A stretch of 64,000 nt of DNA, from assembly GCA_024742665.1 (NCBI GenBank), contig JANSYA010000002.1, positions 310,001 to 374,000 on the forward strand, written 5' to 3'. The translations under genes and the position numbers were made by a program. Below the pieces are notes generated by a model. The model worked only from the letters and a program-made list of their open reading frames with translations. It did not search any database and was not told the DNA's origin. Positions 55,030 to 63,987 of the stretch are shown here, in pieces. The first letter of the stretch is position 1, and each line of letters begins with the position of its first letter. The stretch comes from a bacterium (GTDB lineage Bacteria; Spirochaetota; Leptospiria; Leptospirales; Leptonemataceae).

Positions 55030-56466
55030 ATGAAAAAAATAATAATCATAATCGGATCGGTCCTGGGCGGCATTCTCGTCCTGCTCCTCGGCGTATCGCT
55101 GTACGTTTCGAGCCTGCTGACGGAAGAATTCGTGGTTCAACAAATCGAATCCAATTTTAATCTACGGGCCGAACTCAAAGAGCTCGACGTCGGTCTTTTT
55201 TCAGGAGCCAGCGTCCAACTGAAGGGCGTGGCGCTCGGACCGCGAGATTCGGTTGCCAACCAGGGCAAACCCCTGGGCGAACGCAAGCCGATGAAAAACA
55301 AGGTCATCTCGGCCGAAAGCATGGAGCTTTCGCTGCAGCTCATGCCGCTGCTCGACAGTCAGCTCGTAGTCGAGAAATTTATATTCGATCAGCCCGTATT
55401 GAATCTGGCCATGCGCGCGAACGGAACGAATAACATGGGCAGCCTGTTCAAAACGCCCCGCGTCGTGGACGGCAAACGCAACCCGGCCCTCGACGAAAAG
55501 CCGGCCTCCGCATCCAATACGAACGAACCCTTCCGCGCTGCGGACCTGGGCATCGCCGGCGAACTTGAGAAAGTCGGCCTGAACGACGGCACGCTGAATC
55601 TGCGACTGGCCAGCGGCGACCGTTTGAAATTCAAGCAGCTGAATCTCTATCTAACCGACATCGTGGTCGACGCCGCGGATTTAGAGAACAAGAACTCGGC
55701 CAACCTGGAACTCGACACGAACGTTTTCGTAACCAGCCGGGCGAGCGGCAAAGAGATCGCTCAGTTTATTCTGCGCTCCGACGGTGAAATTCAGCCCTTC
55801 GATCCGAAGACCGGCGAAGTGGCGCTCAACCTGCGCTACGATTTAACCATGAAAGAGTCGTCGTTTATGACCGGCTTCGCCGTAATGGACCAGCTCGCCG
55901 GTCGCCTGCCGGATTTGAAAAAGGCCGGCGTGGACATGAAAGAAATCGCCAAGAAAGCCGAACTGATTCGCGACGTGGAAGTGGACCTGGAGTACGGTCG
56001 GGGCTTGCTGAAAATTCTGAACGATCCGACTTTCCCCACCCGCCACTACGACCTGGCGATCTTAAAGGGCAGCACGATCAAGCTCGGCGATTCCACGCAC
56101 CGCTTTAAGGGCAGCGTGCTGGCTTCGGAAAACGAAACCAACAAAGCCTTTAAGAACCTCGACGAAGAAATCAAACGCGCCCTCAAAGGAACGTCCGTCG
56201 ATCCGGTCGAACTGCGCAACAAGGCCTTGAATAAAATCATCAAAGACGGCCGCATTCATCTGGACTTCACGTCGAAGGGCGCCCTGCGCAATCCGAATGT
56301 GGATCTGCTGGTGAATCTTCCGGAGCTGAGCGACATCATCAAGAGCGCCGGCGGCGATATTCTCAAAGGCAAGCTCGACGCGGAGATCAATAAGGTCCTT
56401 CCCGGCGGCGCCGGCGAACAGGGCAAGAAACTGATCGACGACGCTCTCAACAAGCTGCCGTTCTAA
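55030..56466 (+). CDS. AsmA-like exported protein
   Basis: Protein of 478 residues. An N-terminal membrane helix (MKKIIIIIGSVLGGILVLLLG) anchors a long beta-rich periplasmic part with alternating strands (VVEKFIFDQPVLNLAMRANG, LNLRLASGDRLKFKQLNLYL, DGRIHLDFTSKGALRNPNV), the style of AsmA/TamB-type proteins that span the envelope and are implicated in lipid transport. No catalytic motif is present. ATG 55030 has GAGG 8 bases upstream; the frame extends upstream to 54916 but that leader is not protein-like. An excellent terminator follows. Confidence 0.7.
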   Translation: MKKIIIIIGSVLGGILVLLLGVSLYVSSLLTEEFVVQQIESNFNLRAELKELDVGLFSGASVQLKGVALGPRDSVANQGKPLGERKPMKNKVISAESMELSLQLMPLLDSQLVVEKFIFDQPVLNLAMRANGTNNMGSLFKTPRVVDGKRNPALDEKPASASNTNEPFRAADLGIAGELEKVGLNDGTLNLRLASGDRLKFKQLNLYLTDIVVDAADLENKNSANLELDTNVFVTSRASGKEIAQFILRSDGEIQPFDPKTGEVALNLRYDLTMKESSFMTGFAVMDQLAGRLPDLKKAGVDMKEIAKKAELIRDVEVDLEYGRGLLKILNDPTFPTRHYDLAILKGSTIKLGDSTHRFKGSVLASENETNKAFKNLDEEIKRALKGTSVDPVELRNKALNKIIKDGRIHLDFTSKGALRNPNVDLLVNLPELSDIIKSAGGDILKGKLDAEINKVLPGGAGEQGKKLIDDALNKLPF

Positions 56467-56489
56467 AATAAGATCGAAACCAGACGATC

Positions 56490-56525
56490 GACCCGGCCCT
56501 GCAATCCGCGCGGCCGGGTCTTTTT
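56490..56525 (+). terminator. Intrinsic terminator after the AsmA-like gene
   Basis: Perfect 9-base stem GACCCGGCC (56490-56498) / GGCCGGGTC (56512-56520), loop of 13, then TTTTT (56521-56525). Lies 23 bases after the stop. Confidence 0.9.
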
Positions 56526-56555
56526 ATTTCGAGCGGCCGCAGCGCCCGACCCGGC

Positions 56556-57206
56556 TTAACTCTCGGCCGATCGCAGCTTACGCAGTCGCCAGAAAATATA
56601 TCCGCCGACGCCGACCGTTAGCAGCGAAATCACGACTGTGCTATAGATTTTGATCCAGCTCAGAATCTGCTCCCAATTCTCTCCAAGCGCGTAGCCCCCG
56701 CCAAGCAGCAGAACATTCCACACGCTGACTCCCGCCGTGAAGGCCAATAAAAACAGAGCCAGATTCATGCGCGTAATTCCGGCCACAACGACGACAAAGA
56801 TGCGAATGCCCGCCAGGAAACGCGAAATCAGCACGAACCCGGCGCCCCACCGACGAAACCAATCGCGAGTCTGATCCATCTGGCGGCGCGAGAAAACTCC
56901 GCCCAGCCATCGCCGTACGAAAGCCGGACGCCGCACTTTCAAGCGAATGCGATAGACAAGATATAATACATAAGTCCCCGCGTAGTACATGAACAGGCCG
57001 CTGAGCAAATTTCCGATCAGCGAGGCGACGAAGGCCCCGGGTAAAGTCAAGACCTCGTGGGCGGCCAGGAAACCCGCGAAAACGATCGGCACGTCTCCCG
57101 GCCACGGGGGAAATATATTTTCGATCGCCGAGGAAATGCACAGGAATGCGTACATCCCCCATTCCGGCAGACCTCGCATCCATTCAACAACCGCGTCCGC
57201 GTTCAT
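56556..57206 (-). CDS. DedA family membrane protein
   Basis: Membrane protein of 216 residues with the DedA core: ENIFPPWPGDVPIVFAGFLA, LIGNLLSGLFMYYAG, then RRWGAGFVLISRFLAGIRIFV and AFTAGVSVWNVLLLGGGYALG. DedA proteins help move lipid carriers (undecaprenyl phosphate) or other lipids across the membrane. The start ATG 57206 has GGAGG 8 bases upstream and overlaps the glycosyltransferase stop (ATGA); the much longer open frame to 57476 is shadow. Third gene of a probable envelope-polysaccharide operon. Confidence 0.88.
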   Translation of the reverse strand: MNADAVVEWMRGLPEWGMYAFLCISSAIENIFPPWPGDVPIVFAGFLAAHEVLTLPGAFVASLIGNLLSGLFMYYAGTYVLYLVYRIRLKVRRPAFVRRWLGGVFSRRQMDQTRDWFRRWGAGFVLISRFLAGIRIFVVVVAGITRMNLALFLLAFTAGVSVWNVLLLGGGYALGENWEQILSWIKIYSTVVISLLTVGVGGYIFWRLRKLRSAES

Positions 57207-58336
57207 TCGACGACCTCCCGGAGTGGCGCGTATAAATTCCGTTCGAATATGCGGCGGTTGTCGTGAGCGCCGACCCGTTCGCGCTGACCGATAACGATAC
57301 TCTGCCGAAGATCCGCGTCGTACAGGAGGCGCAGAACCAGCTCCGCCACAGCGGGATGTTCCATGCGCCGAAATACGACGCCCGCCTCCGACATGGTTTC
57401 GCCGACGGCGGAATGCGGCGACGCGTAGGCGACGACCGGGAGATCCGATCGCATCGCTTCCAGCAATGGCACGCAAAAGCCTTCATGGGCGGAAGCCGAA
57501 AGAAAAACGTCCGAGACTCCATATAGTTCCGCCAGGCGTTCATCGGATACGAATCCAGTGAATTCGACGCTGTCGCTCAGGTCCAGGCCGCGCACCAGTC
57601 GCTCCAGCTCTTCGCGATAGCTTTCGGAGTGCGCTCCGACCTCGCCGGCCAGAATCAATCGTGCTCGCGGCTCCTGGCGGCGAATATAATAAAAAATCTT
57701 AATGAGATCCGCATGCCCCTTATTCGGCGCGATCCGACCGACGAATAAAATCCGAAGGTTTCGCGCGGAGTCCGATTCGCGCGGCGATGCCTCCGCCCCG
57801 GCGGCGCCGTCGTCTCGATTCCCACCATTAACGCGATCCCGTGGGATGAGTCCGTTTTCGAAGAGCACCGGTAATAAGCGCACGTTCTGATAACCCAGAG
57901 CGGCCAGCTCCGCTCCGTTAAAACGCGAATCAGCGAAGACCAGATCAAAACAATCCCGCAGGCCGCGCAGATCTCGACGCGCTCGTTCTAATCGCGCCGC
58001 GACATACAGGCTATAGGGACGATAGTATTCCGCGGGGGTAATATTGTGATAGATCAACGCTTTCGACACGCCGTGCCAGAGGCGCACCTGTTCCGTGATC
58101 CGCGCCGCAATTCCATAATGATATAAAACAAAATCTCCAGGCAGGGGACGATAGCGGTGTGCGGGCTGCGCGAAGTCGGCCAGGCTCGCATGAATATGTT
58201 CGGCGAAAACCGCGGTGTCTACGAATAAGTCGTGGAAGGGCGGGCTTCTAAAATAACGATCGATGATCCGAATTTCGTTCGTGATCGCGTCTCCGGGGTT
58301 CACTCCCGGCGCCACCTGAATCAAACGACGCGCCAT
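57203..58336 (-). CDS. Glycosyltransferase family 4 protein
   Basis: GT-B glycosyltransferase of 377 residues. The donor domain has LFVGRIAPNKGHADLIKIF, EFTGFVSDERLAELY and the acceptor/donor motif SAHEGFCVPLLEAMRSDLP (E-x7-E). The N-terminal domain includes LYHYGIAARITEQVRLW. It probably adds a sugar to a lipid-linked or surface glycan. It overlaps DedA by four bases and follows the coiled-coil protein by 23. A short acidic insertion at about residues 178-195 is unusual. Confidence 0.9.
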   Translation of the reverse strand: MARRLIQVAPGVNPGDAITNEIRIIDRYFRSPPFHDLFVDTAVFAEHIHASLADFAQPAHRYRPLPGDFVLYHYGIAARITEQVRLWHGVSKALIYHNITPAEYYRPYSLYVAARLERARRDLRGLRDCFDLVFADSRFNGAELAALGYQNVRLLPVLFENGLIPRDRVNGGNRDDGAAGAEASPRESDSARNLRILFVGRIAPNKGHADLIKIFYYIRRQEPRARLILAGEVGAHSESYREELERLVRGLDLSDSVEFTGFVSDERLAELYGVSDVFLSASAHEGFCVPLLEAMRSDLPVVAYASPHSAVGETMSEAGVVFRRMEHPAVAELVLRLLYDADLRQSIVIGQRERVGAHDNRRIFERNLYAPLREVVE

Positions 58337-58359
58337 CTCTGGTTTTCTCCCGGGAACGC

Positions 58360-59409
58360 TCAGCCGATTTTTTGCGCGAGCAGTTCGAAAGAGCCTTCGC
58401 GAAGTCCCACCGGCCGCGCTTCTTCTATCACGCGAAAGCCGATCGCTTCGATAAGGCGACGCAAAGCCACGGGGTCGGCGTCGCAGCGCAGCACCGGCGT
58501 AAAAGGCGCGTCGCTGCGCCCGCGCTGCAGGCGAATGTACAGCAGACCTTCGGACGCCAGCTTGCGATGAATCAACTCCGGCAGCGCGTCCGGATCGACA
58601 GTAAAACGGCCGAGGTCGGGAATCATCACCGCGCCGACGGCGCCGTCTTCCGCTTCGGCCAGCAACAGATCAGGAGAGATGCGCTTCACCGACTGAAGAT
58701 TTCGATGCAGCTGCAAAAACCCGGCGGGATCGCTGACGTTGATTCGCAGCTGGCGCAGTCCCGAACGCGTCAGCTCGCGCGAAAGCGATCCGTCATGATC
58801 GTCGAGCACGTAAATCGGAGACTTCGTTCCGGCGTCGGGATTCAGACGCACGACGCCGGCCGCGGCTTCGCGATTGAGCTGATCGAATACCGGCGCGACC
58901 GTCGGCAGGGGCAGGATATCAGTGTCGGTATCGGCGTTGCCGGCGGCGCTTTCGTCGGCGGCGGATCCGGCTTCATGCAGCGCGCGCAGGCTCTGATTTT
59001 CGCGCTGCAGCTGTTCGACGCGGTCCACCAGGCGATCGTGGCGATAGCTGATGGCGATCAGTTCGTGTACAACGTTGTAGAAGGCCTGGATCTTGTTCTG
59101 ATTGAGTTTATCGTGGAGATTGGAAAAGAAACGAAAGAGCACCCGCGCCAGCCACTTCAGCGGACCGCGAAAGCGCGCGAATTTCGGGCTGTTAAAATCA
59201 GGAGCGGAGACCGGACGCTCGAAAAGCTCCGTTACGGCGGCGGGGTCGAAGCCGTATTCCCTGGCGGGCGGCACCGGCGTGAAGGACAGGCGACGAACGC
59301 GTTCCACATCGATCGGATCGTAGCCCCGCTCGGCCAGACGCACCTCGATGGAATCCAGAATTTCCCGGGTGTCTACGTTTGCGGCGTGTATCTCAAAGAT
59401 CTGGTCCAT
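58360..59409 (-). CDS. Hypothetical protein linked to glycan synthesis, coiled-coil
   Basis: Protein of ~349 residues from ATG 59409 (a GTG at 59505 would give 381). The first 40 residues (FEIHAANVDTREILDSIEVRL) match the "I-D-V-x-E-I-M" leader common in proteins of O-antigen methyltransferase and glycosyltransferase clusters. A coiled coil follows around 145-165 (HDRLVDRVEQLQRENQSLRA). The C-terminal part resembles a Rossmann-like domain (ELIHRKLASEGLLYIRLQRG) without a clear SAM motif. It is the first gene of the operon with the GT4 enzyme and DedA. Confidence 0.55.
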   Translation of the reverse strand: MDQIFEIHAANVDTREILDSIEVRLAERGYDPIDVERVRRLSFTPVPPAREYGFDPAAVTELFERPVSAPDFNSPKFARFRGPLKWLARVLFRFFSNLHDKLNQNKIQAFYNVVHELIAISYRHDRLVDRVEQLQRENQSLRALHEAGSAADESAAGNADTDTDILPLPTVAPVFDQLNREAAAGVVRLNPDAGTKSPIYVLDDHDGSLSRELTRSGLRQLRINVSDPAGFLQLHRNLQSVKRISPDLLLAEAEDGAVGAVMIPDLGRFTVDPDALPELIHRKLASEGLLYIRLQRGRSDAPFTPVLRCDADPVALRRLIEAIGFRVIEEARPVGLREGSFELLAQKIG

Positions 59410-59514
59410 TCGAATGGGCACTGCGGATAGCCGGGAAAGCCTGGGGCCGCCAAAGCCTGCGGTCAACAAATAATCCTGCTTTACAGGCCGCGGAATCGTT
59501 TTCACTTTTGCGAG

Positions 59515-59937
59515 GTGCGAATCACAAGCAAAGGCCGCTACGGCTTAAAAGCCATGATGGAGCTGGCCACGATCGACTCTCAGGACGTGCTGCTCAAAAC
59601 GCGCGAAATATCGGAACGGCAGGCGATTCCCCTCAAGTATCTGGAACAAATTATCAATACGCTCAAAAAGCAAAATCTGGTGACGAGCGTGCGGGGTTCC
59701 GAAGGCGGCTACCGCCTGGCCCGCCCCGCCCACGACATCAGCATCTACGAGATCCTCAACTCCCTGGAAGGCGATCTGTCCATCATCGATAAAAACGATC
59801 CCTCCTGGGGCCAGGGCGCCCAGGGCGTTTTCTGGACCGAGCTGGAGGATCAGATTCGCCGCATTCTCGAAGTGCCCCTTTCAGACTTCTCCGATCAAAA
59901 CCGGGCCGCCGCCGATAGCCTCATGTACTATATCTGA
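59515..59937 (+). CDS. Rrf2 family transcriptional regulator
   Basis: Regulator of 140 residues starting at GTG 59515. The winged helix has MRITSKGRYGLKAMMELA, QAIPLKYLEQIINTLKKQNL and RGSEGGYRLARP, the typical Rrf2 set. The iron-sulfur cysteines of IscR or RsrR are absent (there is no cysteine at all), so it is more like CymR-type regulators that respond through partners. Divergent from the coiled-coil/GT operon, which it may control. Confidence 0.9.
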   Translation: MRITSKGRYGLKAMMELATIDSQDVLLKTREISERQAIPLKYLEQIINTLKKQNLVTSVRGSEGGYRLARPAHDISIYEILNSLEGDLSIIDKNDPSWGQGAQGVFWTELEDQIRRILEVPLSDFSDQNRAAADSLMYYI

Positions 59938-59962
59938 AAGGCCACGGCTTTCGGACGGCGCT

Positions 59963-61003
59963 CTATACTCGCGGTCGCTCTTGATGACCCGGACCCGGTC
60001 CGCTGTATTCCAACAGCGGCCGCAAATAATAATACCAGAAAGCTGCGACTTCGCGAGCCATCAAAACCGGCAGCTTCAAGATCAGACGGCTCTTCGCGGC
60101 CGGCACCGTATACACTTCCAGGCCCGCCCTTATATAGGTCAGCTTGATGCGAGGCAGATGATAGAACTGGCTGACCGCCAGGATGCGGTCATAGCCGATC
60201 TCCTCAAACGCGCGCGCCGAATTCTCCACCGTCGCCTGGGTGCTGAGACCTTCGCGATCGAGCATGATGTCGCGCGGGTCGACTTTGTGTTTGAGAGCGT
60301 AGCTGCGCATCGCTTCGACTTCGTGCACGTCGCCGTCGCCAGGCCCCCCGGAAAAGAACAGCCGCCCGACGAGCCGCTCGTTATAGAGTGTAACGCCGGT
60401 TCGCGCGCGATCATACAGAGCCGTCGACATCCGGCCGTCCGCATAAGCCCGCGCGCCGAACACAACCGCAACGTCGGCCGAACGGCGGTAGTCGGTTGAA
60501 CCGAAGCAGATCATCTGCGCGAAGGGGAATAGTACGGCGACCGCCCCGAGAGTCGTTGCGACTCGTAAGGCGTCCATCGCCCGACCGCCGGCCCGCCCGG
60601 GGCGCAGCAGAAGATCCGATTGCGAACATTCGCGCAGCATCGCCGCGACGGGGATCAACAGAAACAGCGAGAGCGGCACCGGGAAAGCGGAGTCGATCAT
60701 GCCCGAAACGAGCAGCACATAGTACTGAATAATATTCTGAACGAGAAACGCGGCGAGCGTCCACATCGCGACCAGCATCCAGCGACCGGGCGCATCATGC
60801 ACGCGCAGGCCGCGCCAGGCGAAGAGCAAGAGACCGCTGACTGTAAACCAGAGGAATGCGGGCGGCAGGAGCGGCGATAGCAGCCCCGGCATTCGAAAAT
60901 CAATCCACCAGAGATTCGCGTCGAAGCCGGGAAGCAATCGCCCGAGTAAAAAATTCACGGCGCCGAAGACGCCGAAGAACAGGGCCGTGCTGCGTAATAC
61001 CAT
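59963..61003 (-). CDS. DUF218 (YdcF/ElyC-like) membrane protein
   Basis: Protein of 346 residues with about six hydrophobic helices in the first ~190, then a DUF218 domain with DVAVVFGARAYADGRMS, LFFSGGPGDGDVHEVEAM, LDREGLSTQATVENSARAF and ILAVSQFYHLPRIKLTY. ElyC/SanA-type DUF218 proteins affect envelope integrity and peptidoglycan precursor metabolism. Its position next to a glycan operon and DedA fits an envelope role, though it is on its own transcript or with the SDR gene 42 bases upstream. Confidence 0.85.
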   Translation of the reverse strand: MVLRSTALFFGVFGAVNFLLGRLLPGFDANLWWIDFRMPGLLSPLLPPAFLWFTVSGLLLFAWRGLRVHDAPGRWMLVAMWTLAAFLVQNIIQYYVLLVSGMIDSAFPVPLSLFLLIPVAAMLRECSQSDLLLRPGRAGGRAMDALRVATTLGAVAVLFPFAQMICFGSTDYRRSADVAVVFGARAYADGRMSTALYDRARTGVTLYNERLVGRLFFSGGPGDGDVHEVEAMRSYALKHKVDPRDIMLDREGLSTQATVENSARAFEEIGYDRILAVSQFYHLPRIKLTYIRAGLEVYTVPAAKSRLILKLPVLMAREVAAFWYYYLRPLLEYSGPGPGHQERPRV

Positions 61004-61045
61004 CGGAATACCTTGTGCTCCGTGCTCGGTCTCAGGCGGCCGCGC

Positions 61046-61714
61046 TCACCAGGGCAGCACTTCGCCGTTCGTATGCCAGAAGGTGCCCGAGTTTTCAAGA
61101 TTCAAAGCGTCCAGACGCGCAAGCAAACCCGTCACGGACTCGCTCGCTTCGATCATCCCGTTGTTGCCGGTCATTTCCGTTTTGACATAGCCCGGATGCA
61201 GCAAGGCGACAGCGGCCTGCTGATCTTTCAAATCCTGCGCCAGCGAGACGCCGGCCATATTCACCGCCGCTTTCGACATGCGATAGCCGTACATGCCGCC
61301 GGAAGTATTGTCCGCGACCGAACCCATGCGGCTGGTGACGATGCCGACTTTCGCGGGAGCCGCCAGTTGGCCGCGCAGAGCGTGAGTCACCATCAACGGT
61401 CCCAGACTGTTCACTTCGAACTGCTTGCGAATCGATTCGAGATCCAGGTTCTGCAGATTTTCGCTGCGCAGAATGCCGGCGTTGTTAATTAAGATATCGA
61501 TTTTTTGTTTCTGAATCGCAGGCGCCCGGGCGAGCTTCGCCACGTCGCTTTCGGAGCTCACGTCCACGCCTTCGACGATCTCGACGCCCAGTTCCTTTAA
61601 TTCAGCCGACGCCGTTCGACAGACCGCAATGACATCGTCGCCCCGTTTTTTGAATTGCCGACAGAACTCCAGTCCAATCCCGCGATTCGCTCCCGTAACT
61701 ACTACTCTTGCCAT
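61046..61714 (-). CDS. Short-chain dehydrogenase/reductase
   Basis: NAD(P)-dependent oxidoreductase of 222 residues with the cofactor motif VTGANRGIGLEF, LINNAGILRS, the catalytic series SRMGS and YGYRMSKAAVNM (Ser-Tyr-Lys), and LLHPGYVKTEM. It is close to carbonyl-reductase-like SDRs of the classical type, short by about 20 residues at the C-terminus. ATG 61714 has GGAGGC 8-9 bases upstream. It is followed by DUF218 in the same direction. Confidence 0.9.
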   Translation of the reverse strand: MARVVVTGANRGIGLEFCRQFKKRGDDVIAVCRTASAELKELGVEIVEGVDVSSESDVAKLARAPAIQKQKIDILINNAGILRSENLQNLDLESIRKQFEVNSLGPLMVTHALRGQLAAPAKVGIVTSRMGSVADNTSGGMYGYRMSKAAVNMAGVSLAQDLKDQQAAVALLHPGYVKTEMTGNNGMIEASESVTGLLARLDALNLENSGTFWHTNGEVLPW

Positions 61715-61794
61715 ATGATGATGCCTCCGTGTTTTTGGCGCAGCTTCCCTGACGTATGAAATCGTATTGGCGCGCGCCTGCTTCTCTCCCTAAA

Positions 61795-61855
61795 ATAAGA
61801 ACGCCGCGTTGCTCTGACTACCATCTCACTGGAGGGAGTCAAGCCTACGCGGCGT
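61795..61855 (-). terminator. Probable terminator of the rpsK-rpoA-rplQ transcript
   Basis: On the minus strand, arms ACGCCGCGT (61855-61847) and ACGCGGCGT (61809-61801) pair perfectly, with an inner TGACT/AGTCA pair in a long loop. TCTTATTTT follows at 61800 and below. Not a compact hairpin, so moderate confidence. The remaining spacer 61856-61929 shows nothing more. Confidence 0.5.
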
Positions 61856-61929
61856 CTACGGCCACTCGCCTCGATTCCTGCAATCGATCTTGCAGTCGAA
61901 GTCGGCGGCGGCCAAACTGATATTTACGA

Positions 61930-62487
61930 TCAGCTATCGGCGTGCATGTCGCGTTTTTTGCCGCGACGGAAACGATCGTACCACTTGCCTTCCTGCTGGC
62001 TGCTGCTTGAGCCGCCGCCGGAAGAGCGTGCCGGCTTCTTATCGCCGCCGCCGTCTTTACCGACCGCCGCTGCCTGAGTGGCGCGCACGCGACGAACTTT
62101 CTCAACGCGATCGACGAGTTCGATGACGCTCATCTGCGCCGAGTCGGATTTCCGTGCGGCCAGATGCGTAATGCGGGTGTAGCCGCCGTTGCGTTCTTTG
62201 TAGCGCGGAGCGATCTCTTCGAAGAGTTTTTTGACGATGTCGCGATCACGGATGCTTTCCATGACGGTGCGTTTGTTGTGCAGGATGGTGTGCTGGTTCG
62301 CGTCGGTCGCCAGGTTGGCTTTCGCGCGAGTGATCAGCTTTTCGGAATAGGAACGCAGCACTTTCGCTTTCGCGCGGGTCGTTACGATCCGCTCGTGTTC
62401 AAACAGGCTGGTCGCCATATTCCGCATCATCGCCTTGCGGTGCGAGGATGTGCGGTTCAATTGTGCTACTGCGTTACGTTTTCTCAT
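61930..62487 (-). CDS. rplQ: 50S ribosomal protein L17
   Basis: Ribosomal protein of 185 residues; the first ~120 match L17 (RTSSHRKAMMRNMATSLFEH, ERIVTTRAKAKVLRSYSEKL, GGYTRITHLAARKSDSAQMS). It is longer than the ~120 residues of most bacteria by a low-complexity tail of Gly, Ser, Lys and Arg (about 140-185). Follows rpoA by 44 bases with GGAAAT before the ATG. Part of the alpha operon. Confidence 0.95.
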   Translation of the reverse strand: MRKRNAVAQLNRTSSHRKAMMRNMATSLFEHERIVTTRAKAKVLRSYSEKLITRAKANLATDANQHTILHNKRTVMESIRDRDIVKKLFEEIAPRYKERNGGYTRITHLAARKSDSAQMSVIELVDRVEKVRRVRATQAAAVGKDGGGDKKPARSSGGGSSSSQQEGKWYDRFRRGKKRDMHADS

Positions 62488-62531
62488 GAGAGATTTCCAA
62501 AATTATTTCTGTGTTACAAGCGGCTTCTGTA

Positions 62532-63524
62532 TTAGTCGCGAGTCGCGAAGAAGTCCCGCATGCCGAAGCCGAGATTCATTTCGGTCAGCTTTTGTTTGAT
62601 TTCGTCCACGCACTGGTGCGAATAGTGACGTGATTTTTTCAGTTCTTCTTCGGTGCGCTTCACCAGGTCGGCGACGAATTCGATTTCCAGGCTCTTCAGC
62701 ACGGAAAGCGAGCGAACCGAAAGTTCGAGTTCTTCGACGTGCTTTTCCAGATTCTGGCGCAGCGTCTCTTCGATTTCGCTCGGCTCGTCGTCGATGTCTT
62801 CCGGCTCTTCTTCGAAGTTAATAAAGACGGTCAGATGCTCTTTGAGGATCTTCGCGGCCTGGGCGAGCGCGTCTTCCGGCGCGATCGAACCGTCGGTCCA
62901 GATCTCCATGATCAGCTTGTCGTAGTCGGTGCGCTGACCGACGCGGGTTTCCTGAATCTGGAAGTTCACGCGTTTGACCGGCGAGAACAGAGCATCGACG
63001 GGAATCGTTCCGATTTCGTCGATATTCTTCTTCAGGATTTCAGCGGGAACGTAGCCGCGGCCGCGCTCGAACTGAATGTCCATCACAAGATTCGCGTCTT
63101 CGTTAAGGGTCGCGATGTGCAGATCCGGATTCAGAATCTGAATCGATGAATCCACGGCCAGGTCGCCCGCCCGGACGACGCCGGCGCCGCGGCGCTCGAT
63201 GTGAATGACTTTGGGTTCGTCGCGGTTTTCCGCTTCGTAGTGGGCGCGAACCTGTTTAAGATTCAGGATCAGACGAACGACGTCTTCTACGATCCCTTCG
63301 ATCGTAGAGAACTCGTGGGGCACGCCTTCGATTTTGATCGCCGTAATGGCGGTGCCTTCGATCGAGGACATCAGGGTGCGGCGCAGGGAATTCCCTACAG
63401 TCGTACCAAAGCCGCGCTCGAAGGGTTCAGCGGTAAAGCGACCGTAGCCGGCTTGTTCCGCGTCTTGTGCGAATTCGATCTGGCGGGGGCGTTTCAGACC
63501 GCGAAGCAGGTATTTTGGTGACAA
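62532..63524 (-). CDS. rpoA: DNA-directed RNA polymerase subunit alpha
   Basis: Subunit of 330 residues with the N-terminal dimer domain ([22 protein letters not shown]) and the C-terminal domain ([25 protein letters not shown] region, with [19 protein letters not shown]), which binds UP elements and regulators. The start codon is TTG (63522-63524), with AGGAG 7 bases upstream. An 82-base spacer separates it from rpsK; rpsD, which lies here in many bacteria, is absent. Confidence 0.97.
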   Translation of the reverse strand: MSPKYLLRGLKRPRQIEFAQDAEQAGYGRFTAEPFERGFGTTVGNSLRRTLMSSIEGTAITAIKIEGVPHEFSTIEGIVEDVVRLILNLKQVRAHYEAENRDEPKVIHIERRGAGVVRAGDLAVDSSIQILNPDLHIATLNEDANLVMDIQFERGRGYVPAEILKKNIDEIGTIPVDALFSPVKRVNFQIQETRVGQRTDYDKLIMEIWTDGSIAPEDALAQAAKILKEHLTVFINFEEEPEDIDDEPSEIEETLRQNLEKHVEELELSVRSLSVLKSLEIEFVADLVKRTEEELKKSRHYSHQCVDEIKQKLTEMNLGFGMRDFFATRD

Positions 63525-63606
63525 CTCAGTACTCCTGGAGGTGATAAAAAATCTTTCTCAATGCCGACCATGGCGGAACGCGAACGCTCCACCCGGGAGG
63601 CTAATT

Positions 63607-63987
63607 TTAGACGCGGCGACGCTTGCGCGGGCGGCATCCGTTGTGAGGCAGCGGCGAAATGTCTTTGATCGTTCGCACGGCGATGCCTTCGTTTGCAATC
63701 GCGCGGATTGCGGATTCACGACCGATACCCGGCCCCTTCACCATCACGTCCACTTCGCGCATTCCAGAATCGCGCGCTTTTTCCGCCGCGTCCCGGGCCG
63801 CGGTTTGCGCCGCATAGGGAGTCGACTTACGCGAACCGCGAAAATTCATATGCCCGGCGGACGACCACGATACTACATTTCCGTTCACGTCGGTGAAGGT
63901 GATGATCGTATTGTTGAACGAAGCCTGAATATAAACCTTCCCTTTCGGGACGTTCCGTTTTTCTTTCTTTTTGGGAGCCTGAGCCAT
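63607..63987 (-). CDS. rpsK: 30S ribosomal protein S11
   Basis: Ribosomal protein of 126 residues with the S11 signature ([69 protein letters not shown]). Essential for the platform of the small subunit. Starts 13 bases from the window end; the preceding gene, probably rpsM, lies outside. Next on the transcript is rpoA. Confidence 0.97.
   Translation of the reverse strand: MAQAPKKKEKRNVPKGKVYIQASFNNTIITFTDVNGNVVSWSSAGHMNFRGSRKSTPYAAQTAARDAAEKARDSGMREVDVMVKGPGIGRESAIRAIANEGIAVRTIKDISPLPHNGCRPRKRRRV

Noticed and set aside
57207..57476. N-terminal extension of the DedA frame
   Set aside because: A strong ribosome binding site and an ATGA overlap fix the start at 57206, and the extension is antisense-like Arg-rich sequence.
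58372..59430. Plus-strand ORF of 352 codons antisense to the coiled-coil protein gene
   Set aside because: The minus-strand frame has better protein-like features and operon context; the plus frame shows no motif.
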